Position numbers and translations under genes: made by a program
Part shown: positions 11,594-21,628 of the stretch, one piece after another
How positions within the stretch are numbered: the stretch's first letter is position 1
Layout of the letters: each line of letters starts with the position of its first letter
Notes under the pieces: generated by a model
Databases searched by the model: none
What the model saw: only the letters and a program-made list of their open reading frames with translations
What the model was told of the DNA's origin: nothing
Assembly (NCBI RefSeq): GCF_003130705.1
Contig: NZ_CP021354.1
Coordinates: 1 to 64,000, forward strand
Reading direction: 5' to 3'
Origin: Rhodococcus oxybenzonivorans
GTDB lineage: Bacteria > Actinomycetota > Actinomycetes > Mycobacteriales > Mycobacteriaceae
DNA: 64,000 nt

Positions 11594-12010
11594 GTATCGG
11601 GCGCAGATCCACACCGAAGTCGTTGCAGCCACCGGCGGGCAGAGCCCCCGGTGGCTGCGCCGTATACGGGTGACCGATGCCTCGACTCCGCGACGATCTC
11701 GACTGCGCCGCGCGGTTCTGTGTAGCCTGGGCCGCTGATCAACCCGCAGAAACGGGAACGTACGAGATCAGTGGTGCGCATGTTACTCGAAAGTAAGAGT
11801 CGGTGAAGTTCTGTGGTAGAACGTTCCCCGTGGGGACGTGATGAACTCGTTACATTCGGAGATGGGTGCGCCGGGCAGCGCCGCACGGCGCGCAACTGAT
11901 CGATCACTTCCCTCCGTCGTCACGTGTCGTCGCGGCCGACCGTCTGCTGCCGCGGGCGTGGTTTCGAACACCGACCCGCGATCGATGAATGGGTGGAAAG
12001 GAAGCGTGGG
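11594..12010 (+). other. gyrB-conservon intergenic region
   Basis: Apart from the gyrB terminator hairpin, I see no gene in these 417 bases. The DNA from about 11700 to 11830 is slightly less GC-rich and probably holds the conservon promoter, but no clear -35/-10 pair stands out. Confidence 0.5.
11625..11658 (+). terminator. Hairpin after gyrB
   Basis: A perfect 11-bp inverted repeat (GCAGCCACCGG at 11625-11635, complement at 11648-11658) has a 12-base loop and starts 31 bases after the gyrB stop. There is no T-run. It separates gyrB transcription from the conservon. Confidence 0.65.
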
Positions 12011-14863
12011 ATGAGCGACGATTCGCCGCCCCGGGCAAAGTTCTGGGATATCGAGGGCTGGGGGCTGCGATGGAAGGTCACTGCAGTCCTCGCGGTCCCC
12101 GTCACGGTCGCCATGGTGCTCGGTGGGCTCCGAGTGCAGAGCGAACTGAGTAACGCCGTTCACTTCACCGAGGCCGCCGACCAGATCGTCGGCGTCCCCG
12201 GCATCGTGGCCCTCGAGGCAGCGATGGGCACCGTCGCCAGCGGTTATGCATCCGGCACGCTCACCAAGGAAGACCGGGAAACTACGGAGACACTGATGGC
12301 TGAGGTGTCCGAGCAGGCCCGCAACCCAGAACTTCAACCGACCGTTGCCTCGTCGATCCGCCAGACGGTGTCGGATGGGCGTGCACTTCTGAACCTGATG
12401 GACTCCCCAGGGGTCAGCGCTGACCTGATCGCGGAACGAAACCAAGTGTTCGCAAAGGATTTCATTGGTGTCGTGGATAACATCGTGCGGCCGATCGACG
12501 ACAGCGAAGTGGTCGACAAGGGATACCTGCTGTCCAGCGCGTGGCAGGCGCAGCGCAGGTTGTTCGATCAGGCTATGGGTCTCATCGCGGTCAAGGACGC
12601 CTACGCGGGCCCGCAGGGCCGGGAGAAGGCGCGAAACGGCGACCTTCCCATGTCGTCCGTGGTCGCCGCGGCCGGTGCCGAATCCAGCCTTCTCGACGTT
12701 CTGAACAGGTACTACCCGAAGGACGATGCTCGGCTCACGACCCTGCGCGACAACATCGCCGCCCGCAACGCGCTCATCGATCAGGGTCTTGCCGATGCAG
12801 CGCGGGGCGGGGTCCTCCCCATCCTGCAGCTGCGTTCCTCGCTGATCGGCAGCCGTGACGTCTACCAGGAGCTGACGAGCGAGGCTGCGCAGGACATCGC
12901 CGCCACGGTGCAGACGCGGGCAGCAGAGACTCGGTCCGCCGCGCTGCGCGATACCGCCATCGTCCTCGGCACACTGCTCGCCGCTCTCGTCCTGGCACTC
13001 CTCGTGTCGCGGTCGCTGATCGGCCCGATTCGACGACTGCGGTATGGCGCCCTGAAGGCGGCCCGCCGCGACCTGCCGGAGGCGATCGAGCAGATCAGGT
13101 CCAGCGACGATCCGAGAGATCTGTCATTCGATCCGGTGGCCGTGCATTCGACGGAGGAGATCGGACAGCTCGCCCGCGCCGTCGACGACATCCACGGTCA
13201 GGCCCTCAAACTCGCCGGTGAGCAGGCGCAACTGCGCCTCCAGATCAACGACATGTTCGAAACCCTCGCCCGCCGGAGCAAGTCGCTGGTCGACCAGCAG
13301 CTCGGACTCATCGAAAACCTCGAGTTCGAGGAAAAGGACCCGAAGCGACTCGAGAGCCTCTTCCGGCTCGACCACCTGGCCGCGCGTATGCGCCGAAACG
13401 GTGAGAACCTCCTCATCCTGGCCGGTACCCGGGTGCGTCGTTCCCAGGCGGCGCCGATTGCTCTCGGCGACGTTCTGCGTGCCGCGATCTCCGAGGTGGA
13501 GGACTATCAGCGCGTCCAGATGGGAGCGACACCGGAAGGTGCCCTCAGCGGTGCCGTCGTCACCGACGTCGTCCACCTTCTCGCCGAACTCGTCGACAAC
13601 TCGCTGCGGGCCTCACCACCCGACACGGTGGTCACGTTCAGCTTTGCCCGGGCGGTCGACGGCGGGGTGCTCCTCGAGATCGCCGACCGCGGCATCGGTA
13701 TCCCGGCCGACGACATGCGGGACATCAACGAGCGGCTCGCATCCGGCGGCGAGGTCGGTCCGGAGACGGCACGCCACATGGGTCTGTTCGTGGTGAGCCG
13801 GCTCGCCAAGCGGCACGGTCTCACGGTGCGGCTGCGGTCCACTTTCGACACCGCACGCAACCCCGGCGTGACCGTGAGTATTCACATTCCCAACGCACTG
13901 ATCGTGTCGCAAGCAGCTCGCCAGGACACCGGCTCGCAGCGCAAGATCAACCAGGCGCCCGTCCGAGCGGCCATCCCGGCGCCCGCGCCCCGGCGGGACG
14001 ACGCGCAGCAGCCCTCTACCCGGGGCGGTCTGCCCACCCGCACGCCGCAGTCTCGGCCGGACCCGACACCCACCACCACCGCCGTACCCGCCGTCACCAC
14101 GGCGTCGGGGACGAGCCTGCCTCGTCGTCAGCCCGGCGCGAGCGGTATCGCCGGCGACCCAGGTACGCCGGCCGCGGCACCGAACGGTCAGTCGCCGGAC
14201 ACCGTGAACGTCCGCGGAACCGGCGCCATGCCGAAACTGCCCGTGCGACGACCGCAGGCGGCTACCCCAACAACGCCGGCTGCCCCCGAAACGCCGGCTG
14301 CCGGACCTCGGTTGCCGCAGCTCCCGCGGCGCGAAGACCGGCCGGTGCCGGACCGCTCGGCGTCTACGCCGCCGCCCCCCGCATCCGCGGATCAGGCACC
14401 CGTGCGGCACCGCTACCGCACCGATCCGGCCAAGACGGCGTCGTTCTTCCAGTCTCGAATCGATCCGCCTCCGGCGGAGGCAGTGCAGCGGCCTGGCGGA
14501 GGTACTCCGATCTTCGCCGACATGGTGTCCGACTGGCTCACCGATCCGACGGGAGACGAAGGCGCCCCCGGTGTCTGGCAGTCCGCCGGTGACGCGGGCT
14601 GGTCCGCCGTCGAGCGTGTCACGTCGGCCCCCGTCGAGGTGGACCCCGAGATCGGCCTGCCGAAACGTCGGCCCGGCGAACGCCTGCTTCCCGGCACGGT
14701 CGAGGGCGCGCACAATACGGGGACGCTGCGACGCGTGCGCGATCCTGAGACAATTCGCGCCAATCTCAGCCGTCACCAACAGGGCATCCGAAACGGCAGG
14801 GCCACGAAGCTCGCGCAACGCAACAGCCTCGCGGAACGCAACATCATTGAAGGAGACCAATGA
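12011..14863 (+). CDS. Conservon sensor protein CvnA-like (nitrate/nitrite-sensing domain histidine kinase)
   Basis: The 950-residue membrane protein is the first gene of a conservon. It has a transmembrane helix at about 22-40, an extracytoplasmic NIT-type helical sensor region (about 45-310), a second helix at about 314-334, a HAMP-like linker, a dimerisation helix containing RLDHLAARM (about 452), and a GHKL ATPase domain with ELVDNSL and DRGIGIP. The last 300 residues are proline-rich and disordered. The family resembles sensor kinases, yet no response regulator lies nearby; conservon signalling is thought to pass to the small GTPase encoded two genes later. ATG 12011 follows AAAGGAAG. 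The next gene overlaps by ATGA. Confidence 0.88.
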   Translation: MSDDSPPRAKFWDIEGWGLRWKVTAVLAVPVTVAMVLGGLRVQSELSNAVHFTEAADQIVGVPGIVALEAAMGTVASGYASGTLTKEDRETTETLMAEVSEQARNPELQPTVASSIRQTVSDGRALLNLMDSPGVSADLIAERNQVFAKDFIGVVDNIVRPIDDSEVVDKGYLLSSAWQAQRRLFDQAMGLIAVKDAYAGPQGREKARNGDLPMSSVVAAAGAESSLLDVLNRYYPKDDARLTTLRDNIAARNALIDQGLADAARGGVLPILQLRSSLIGSRDVYQELTSEAAQDIAATVQTRAAETRSAALRDTAIVLGTLLAALVLALLVSRSLIGPIRRLRYGALKAARRDLPEAIEQIRSSDDPRDLSFDPVAVHSTEEIGQLARAVDDIHGQALKLAGEQAQLRLQINDMFETLARRSKSLVDQQLGLIENLEFEEKDPKRLESLFRLDHLAARMRRNGENLLILAGTRVRRSQAAPIALGDVLRAAISEVEDYQRVQMGATPEGALSGAVVTDVVHLLAELVDNSLRASPPDTVVTFSFARAVDGGVLLEIADRGIGIPADDMRDINERLASGGEVGPETARHMGLFVVSRLAKRHGLTVRLRSTFDTARNPGVTVSIHIPNALIVSQAARQDTGSQRKINQAPVRAAIPAPAPRRDDAQQPSTRGGLPTRTPQSRPDPTPTTTAVPAVTTASGTSLPRRQPGASGIAGDPGTPAAAPNGQSPDTVNVRGTGAMPKLPVRRPQAATPTTPAAPETPAAGPRLPQLPRREDRPVPDRSASTPPPPASADQAPVRHRYRTDPAKTASFFQSRIDPPPAEAVQRPGGGTPIFADMVSDWLTDPTGDEGAPGVWQSAGDAGWSAVERVTSAPVEVDPEIGLPKRRPGERLLPGTVEGAHNTGTLRRVRDPETIRANLSRHQQGIRNGRATKLAQRNSLAERNIIEGDQ

Positions 14864-15276
14864 ACACCGCTCATGGATCCGACGTCACGCGACCTCTCGA
14901 CTGGTTGGTGTCCAACTTCGCCAGCGACGTACCCGGCGTCTCCCATGCCGTGCTCGTGTCGGCGGACGGCCTCCTCATGGCGGCCAGCGCCCACCTGCCG
15001 ATCGACCGGGCCGAGCAGCTCGCCGCGGTGACCTCCGGGCTCGCCAGCCTGTCGGCGGGGGTGTCACGCCTCTTCGAAGGTGGTGGAGTGCTCCAGTCGG
15101 TGGTGGAGATGCAGCACGGTTACCTGCTGTTGATGAGCGTCGGTGACGGATCCCATCTCGCCACCCTCACGGACGCCGAATGCGACATCGGGCAGGTCGG
15201 GTACGAGATGGCCATCCTCGTCGATCGCGTCGGCGCGTCGGTCGAGGCGACGCCGCGCACTCCGCAGGGCCTCTGA
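14860..15276 (+). CDS. Roadblock/LC7 domain protein (conservon CvnB-like)
   Basis: This 138-residue protein is a single Roadblock/LC7 domain, the fold of MglB-type regulators of small GTPases. Family features are [29 protein letters not shown] near the N-terminus and [17 protein letters not shown] in the middle. In conservons this protein is proposed to modulate nucleotide exchange or hydrolysis by the GTPase, which is encoded two genes downstream. The start ATG overlaps the kinase stop (ATGA), so it is translationally coupled. Confidence 0.92.
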   Translation: MNTAHGSDVTRPLDWLVSNFASDVPGVSHAVLVSADGLLMAASAHLPIDRAEQLAAVTSGLASLSAGVSRLFEGGGVLQSVVEMQHGYLLLMSVGDGSHLATLTDAECDIGQVGYEMAILVDRVGASVEATPRTPQGL

Positions 15277-15283
15277 CTTCGAG

Positions 15284-15658
15284 ATGGCCATGGACGACCA
15301 GCACTTCGAGCATCCGGGACCGAATATCGTTCGCCCGTACTCGCTGACGTCGGGGCGAACCCGGCCGGCGGTCGAGCTCGCTCTCGAAGCTTTGATCCAG
15401 GCGTTGCCGCAGTCGGTGGACCGGCAATGGGAACTCGACGATGTCAACGCGGCCATCGTCGCGTTGTGTCAGCAGTCGCCGTCGGTCGCCGAGATCGCCG
15501 CCCGGGTCGGGGTGCCCTTGGGGGTGGCCCGCGTCCTGGTGGCCGACCTCGTCGAGGCTGGTCATCTGCAGATCCTGGCAACCCTGAAGGAAGATTCGAC
15601 CGACTCCGAACGTCGTGAACTCATCGAAAGGGTCCTCAGTGGACTTCGCGAAATCTGA
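15284..15658 (+). CDS. DUF742 protein (conservon CvnC-like)
   Basis: This 124-residue protein matches DUF742, the third conservon component. It contains the family stretch VRPYSLTSGRTRPA and then a winged-helix-like segment (SVAEIAARVGVPLGVARVLVADLVEAGHL). Its biochemical role is not established; the HTH-like segment may serve protein contacts rather than DNA binding. ATG 15284 lies 7 bases after the Roadblock stop; ATG 15290 is an alternative. It overlaps the downstream GTPase by 20 bases. Confidence 0.9.
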   Translation: MAMDDQHFEHPGPNIVRPYSLTSGRTRPAVELALEALIQALPQSVDRQWELDDVNAAIVALCQQSPSVAEIAARVGVPLGVARVLVADLVEAGHLQILATLKEDSTDSERRELIERVLSGLREI

Positions 15659-16223
15659 ACCCCGCAACCGGGTGACCTCGACCAAGATCGTGATCGCCGG
15701 TGGGTTCGGCGTCGGCAAGACCACGCTGGTCGGTGCTGTCTCCGAGATCGTCCCCCTGCGGACCGAGGCGCTCGTCACCAACGCGAGCGACGGCGTCGAC
15801 AACCTGGCTGCCACCCCGCAGAAGGGCACGACCACGGTCGCGATGGACTTCGGTCGCATCAGCCTGGCCGACGACCTGGTCCTCTACCTGTTCGGAACGC
15901 CGGGGCAGCACCGGTTCTGGTTCATGTGGGACGACCTCATCCGCGGCGCGATCGGGGCGATCGTCCTGATCGACACCCGCCGACTGGACGAGAGCTTCGC
16001 GGCGGTCGATTTCTTCGAGGCCCGTCGCCTGCCGTTCCTGGTCGCGATCAATGAGTTCGACGACGCGCCGCGTTATCCGATCGAGGACATCCGCGCAGCG
16101 CTCGCGATATCGGAGGATGTGCCGATCATTCCCATCGATGCCCGCGATCGTGAGTCGGCGAAGCAGGCGCTCGTGGCGATCACCGAATATGCACTGACCA
16201 AGCTTCACACGGCCGTGTACTGA
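15639..16223 (+). CDS. Small Ras/Rab-like GTPase (conservon CvnD, MfpB-like)
   Basis: The 194-residue GTP-binding protein is the conservon output component. The P-loop is GGFGVGKTT (about residue 21), the switch II region is LYLFGTPGQHRF, and a base-recognition motif lies in LVAINEFDD in place of NKxD. GTG 15639 is preferred because GAAAGG lies 8 bases upstream; an earlier in-frame GTG at 15615 lacks such a site. The mycobacterial relative MfpB is encoded beside the pentapeptide protein MfpA, which acts on DNA gyrase. Here the module lies between the gyrase genes, but no pentapeptide-repeat gene is present. Confidence 0.9.
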   Translation: MDFAKSEPRNRVTSTKIVIAGGFGVGKTTLVGAVSEIVPLRTEALVTNASDGVDNLAATPQKGTTTVAMDFGRISLADDLVLYLFGTPGQHRFWFMWDDLIRGAIGAIVLIDTRRLDESFAAVDFFEARRLPFLVAINEFDDAPRYPIEDIRAALAISEDVPIIPIDARDRESAKQALVAITEYALTKLHTAVY

Positions 16224-16234
16224 GGATTCGAACA

Positions 16235-17077
16235 ATGTCGGACGAGTTACAGCAGTTCTCCATGGGCACGTGGGTGGTCGGTCTTGCCGTGGTCACCGCG
16301 TTCATCGGCCTCTTCGTCGGTATTGCCAGTGGCCGCAAGGCGATGACGGCGACGAGCCCGCGTCAGCGCTATCTCTGGCTGGCGTGGGGTGCGTTGTCGA
16401 TCGGTGGCATCGGGGCGTGGCTGCCGCACTACATCGCAATGGTCGGGTTCGAGGTCGTGGGAAGCACCCTGCGTTACGACGCCCTGTGGATCGTGGGGTC
16501 GTTCGCGGTACCTGTGCTCGCAGCCGGCGTGGCGTTGCTGATCATCAGTCCGCCGCCGAGTAAGCATCGGCGGCCGACCACCTCGGTGGAGATCAGCCGG
16601 CTGGCCGCAGCTGCCGCGATCCTCGGTCTCGGTCTCGCCGGCATGCACCTGGCCATCGTCTCCTCGCTCGTGATCCAGGGATCCGTGAGTTTCGACCCGG
16701 TGCTGACGGGTGTGGCAGCGGTAATCGGCCTGGTCCTCGGTGCCGCGATCATGTGGTCGATCTCGATTCTCGATTCGCGGGCGCTGCGTCTGGTCGCGTC
16801 GCTGGTGGTGGCGGCCGCCCTGGTGGCCATGCACTACACGGGTGTGTTCGGGCTGAGCGTGACGGTCGATCCGGAGGCGCCGCGCCCCGACGGTCTCGAG
16901 GTGTTCTCCATCCTGTTCCCGGTCTTCGTGCTGGGCATGCTGGTAGTGACGATCCCGATCACGGCGCTGCTGATGGCGCCCGACCGGGTGGCCGCCGAAC
17001 TCGAACTCGAGGCCGACATGCTGGCCGCCGAATCGCTCGCGGCCGAAAGCCGCGGTAGGGAACTGGAACTGCGGTAG
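16235..17077 (+). CDS. MHYT-domain integral membrane protein
   Basis: The 280-residue protein has seven or so predicted membrane helices. One clear MHYT motif (AMHYTG, about residue 197) and two degenerate ones (PHYIAM at about 69, GMHLAI at about 135) occupy the usual repeat positions. MHYT domains are proposed to bind copper and sense oxygen, CO or NO; usually they are fused to cyclase or kinase output domains, but here only a short charged C-terminal helix follows. It lies 11 bases after the GTPase, so it is probably a fifth member of the conservon operon and may serve as its sensor or effector. Confidence 0.85.
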   Translation: MSDELQQFSMGTWVVGLAVVTAFIGLFVGIASGRKAMTATSPRQRYLWLAWGALSIGGIGAWLPHYIAMVGFEVVGSTLRYDALWIVGSFAVPVLAAGVALLIISPPPSKHRRPTTSVEISRLAAAAAILGLGLAGMHLAIVSSLVIQGSVSFDPVLTGVAAVIGLVLGAAIMWSISILDSRALRLVASLVVAAALVAMHYTGVFGLSVTVDPEAPRPDGLEVFSILFPVFVLGMLVVTIPITALLMAPDRVAAELELEADMLAAESLAAESRGRELELR

Positions 17078-17226
17078 CGGACACGCGGAACCCGCCCTGT
17101 TCAGGAGTGCATCCGAGTCCTTCACCGTTCCAGCTGACCTGCACCTATAGACTCGGGTGGTTGCGTGACGTCGTGCAGGACCACTCGTCCGCGAGGAGAC
17201 GTCAAGCCGAGTAGAAGAAGGAGCTC

Positions 17227-19748
<2,522 letters not shown>

Positions 19749-19749
<1 letters not shown>

Positions 19750-21122
19750 TGAGCACTCCCAACCAGCCAGGCGGTGACAAGCCGAGCGCGGGTTCTGCCG
19801 GGTCGGCGGCCTCCGAGCAGCACGCCACCCGCACGCCCGAGAACGGCTCTGCCCGGTCGAACCCCACCTCGGGTTCGACCCCAGGTCAGGCGCCTGCGGG
19901 TCGTGGGCCCGGCCCCGCGGCAGGTCCCGCTGCCCGGCCCGGCGCGGCGCCGCCGCAACATCAGGGGCCTCGTACCCAGGCTCCCCACACGCAGGCCCCC
20001 CAGAGTCGGCCCTTGCCGCCTCAGCAGGGACGGCCCGCTGCGGGTGCTCCCGGCCGTCAGGGACCGCCTCAACAGGGGCCTGCCGACCGTGCCGCCGGCA
20101 ACCAGGCGCCCGCCCGCAGCCAACCGCCCGGCAACCCTGCTCCCGGTAATACGGCTCCGGCCGATCCGGCAGGCAACCGGGCACCTGCGTCCGGCGCTCC
20201 CGTCGACGGTGCACAGCCCGTTCGGGGAAGTCAGGCACCGCCGTGGCAGCGGGGTATGCAACGAGAGCCGCAGACCAACCTGAAGCGGCCGCTGCAGGGA
20301 CAGCCGGGGCAGCCCGGTTCCCAGCAGCGCCCGCGTCCCGACTCCCCGTCGTCCGCTGCCCCTGCTACGGGTGCCGCTGCTGCCGCAGCAGGGGCGCCGG
20401 GTGCGCAGAAGCCGTCCACGGCGCCCACCACCACGCCGCCGGGGGCACCGACTCAGGCCGTTCCAGTACAGAAGGGACCCCCGGCCGCGCCGAAGGGGCA
20501 GCCCGCTCCCACCCAGGGGCGGCCGTCCAGCGCTGCTGCCGCTGCCGCCGGTGTCACCGGTACCGCTGCTGCGGCCGCGGTGTCGCAGCGGGAATCGGCC
20601 AAGGCCAAGGCGTCCGCGATCGACGGGCCGACCCGGCACATCAATCGTGACGTGCTCCCCAAGGACATGCCCGACCTCTCCGAGGCGAAGCACCCGCTGC
20701 CTGCGGCAGCGGCCACCGGGCAGCAGCCGAAGGTGGCCGCCGCCCCCCAGCGCGTCGAAGAGGGCGAGGCTCTGCGGGCGACGGTGCAGATTCGCAAGGT
20801 CGACCCGTGGTCCACGCTGAAGATCTCCTCGGTCATCTCGGTGTCGCTGTTCTTCGTGTGGATGGTCGCGGTCGGTCTGCTGTACGTCGTGCTGGACGGT
20901 ATGGGCGTCTGGGACCGGCTGAACAACGCGTTCACCGACATCGTGGCGGAGTCGAGCTCGGAGGGGCTCGTGACGGCCGGCCAGGTCTTCGGTTACGCCG
21001 CCGTCATCGGACTCGCGAACATGGTGTTGTTCACGGCGCTCGCCACCATCGGGGCGTTCATCTACAACCTCTGTTCCGACCTCGTCGGCGGTGTCGAAGT
21101 GACCCTCGCCGATCGAGACTGA
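19749..21122 (+). CDS. DUF3566 membrane protein (Rv0007 type)
   Basis: The 457-residue protein has a long disordered N-terminal half rich in Pro, Ala, Gln and Gly, then a C-terminal DUF3566 domain (about 340-457) starting [21 protein letters not shown] with two membrane helices. It is the conserved neighbour of gyrA in mycolic-acid actinomycetes. Function is unknown; the architecture suggests an inner-membrane protein with a cytoplasmic disordered tail. The GTG start overlaps the gyrA stop by one base. The tail is longer than in mycobacteria, and its low complexity makes its exact length likely to vary. Confidence 0.87.
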
Positions 21123-21140
21123 ACTGGGAAAAGGCCGTCT

Positions 21141-21174
21141 CACCGGACCGGTTTTGGTATCTGCCGGTCCGGTG
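21141..21174 (+). terminator. Hairpin ending the gyrA-DUF3566 operon
   Basis: A perfect 11-bp stem (CACCGGACCGG at 21141-21151, complement at 21164-21174) with a 12-base loop begins 18 bases after the DUF3566 stop and 56 bases before tRNA-Ile. Confidence 0.7.
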
Positions 21175-21230
21175 GGGTAATCTTCCGACTCGGTTCAGGG
21201 AACTGCGCAAGACTGGTTTCCAGACTTCAG

Positions 21231-21304
21231 GGGCCTATAGCTCAGGCGGTTAGAGCGCTTCGCTGATAACGAAGAGGTCGGAGGTTCAAGTCCTCCTAGG
21301 CCCA
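21231..21304 (+). tRNA. tRNA-Ile (GAT)
   Basis: The cloverleaf is complete: acceptor GGGCCTA pairs with TAGGCCC (21297-21303), and the anticodon GAT lies at 21265-21267 between ACG.. and ..CGA stem arms with a GGTTCAAGTCC T-arm. No CCA is encoded. The Ile-Ala tRNA pair after gyrA is conserved in mycobacteria and relatives. Confidence 0.97.
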
Positions 21305-21332
21305 CTCCTGGTGCCGGTGAAAGGTCATTCGC

Positions 21333-21434
21333 ATGAAGGTCCTCCTGATCGTGGGAGCCGGAGTGCTGGTGACGATAGGACTCACCAAGTTGCTGCGCAG
21401 CAACGAGGTGTGGCACGAGGTAACGGGGCCTTAG
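21333..21434 (+). CDS. DLW-39-like microprotein
   Basis: This 33-residue ORF lies between the two tRNAs. It starts MKVLLIVGAGVLVTIGL, a single membrane-type helix, and ends RSNEVWHEVTGP, resembling the D-L-W-x-E-x-T end of DLW-39 proteins found at this place near gyrA in actinobacteria. Its last 10 bases overlap the 5' end of tRNA-Ala. The start is ATG without a strong ribosome-binding site (GGTGAAAGG lies about 9 bases upstream). Assignment rests on position, length and the tail motif. Its function is unknown. Confidence 0.6.
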   Translation: MKVLLIVGAGVLVTIGLTKLLRSNEVWHEVTGP

Positions 21435-21497
21435 CTCAGTTGGTAGAGCGCTGCCTTTGCAAGGCAGATGTCAGGAGTTCGAATCTCCTAGGCTCCA
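21425..21497 (+). tRNA. tRNA-Ala (TGC)
   Basis: Acceptor GGGGCCT pairs with AGGCTCC (one G-U), and anticodon stem CTGCC/GGCAG encloses loop TTTGCAA with anticodon TGC at 21458-21460. The T-arm is GGAGTTCGAATCTCC. No CCA is encoded. Confidence 0.97.
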
Positions 21498-21505
21498 CAG
21501 AAAGA

Positions 21506-21553
21506 ATGCACGTAAAGCCACCTCCCGAATCCGGGTAGGTGGCTTTCGTGCAT
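21506..21553 (+). terminator. Long hairpin after tRNA-Ala
   Basis: The left arm 21506-21523 pairs with 21537-21553 over 17 bp with one bulged T; the stem contains AAAGCCACCT/AGGTGGCTTT. It ends the tRNA transcript. It also shows that the apparent GTG at 21539 lies inside a terminator and is not the start of the next gene. Confidence 0.8.
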
Positions 21554-21616
21554 CACGGCCTGCACCGGGTCCCGCCTGCTGCGTACCTCTTCACGGGTGA
21601 GGCAGGGCAGCGCTTC

Positions 21617-21622
21617 TACACT
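21617..21622 (+). promoter_or_regulatory. Candidate -10 for a leaderless transcript
   Basis: TACACT ends 7 bases before the in-frame GTG at 21629, the spacing expected if transcription starts at the first base of the start codon. No clear -35 is seen. Leaderless mRNAs are common in actinobacteria. Confidence 0.45.
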
Positions 21623-21628
21623 GGGTCG

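Noticed and set aside
21539..21628. N-terminal extension of the adenylation-acyltransferase protein from GTG 21539
   Set aside because: This start lies inside the tRNA-Ala terminator stem and before the candidate -10.
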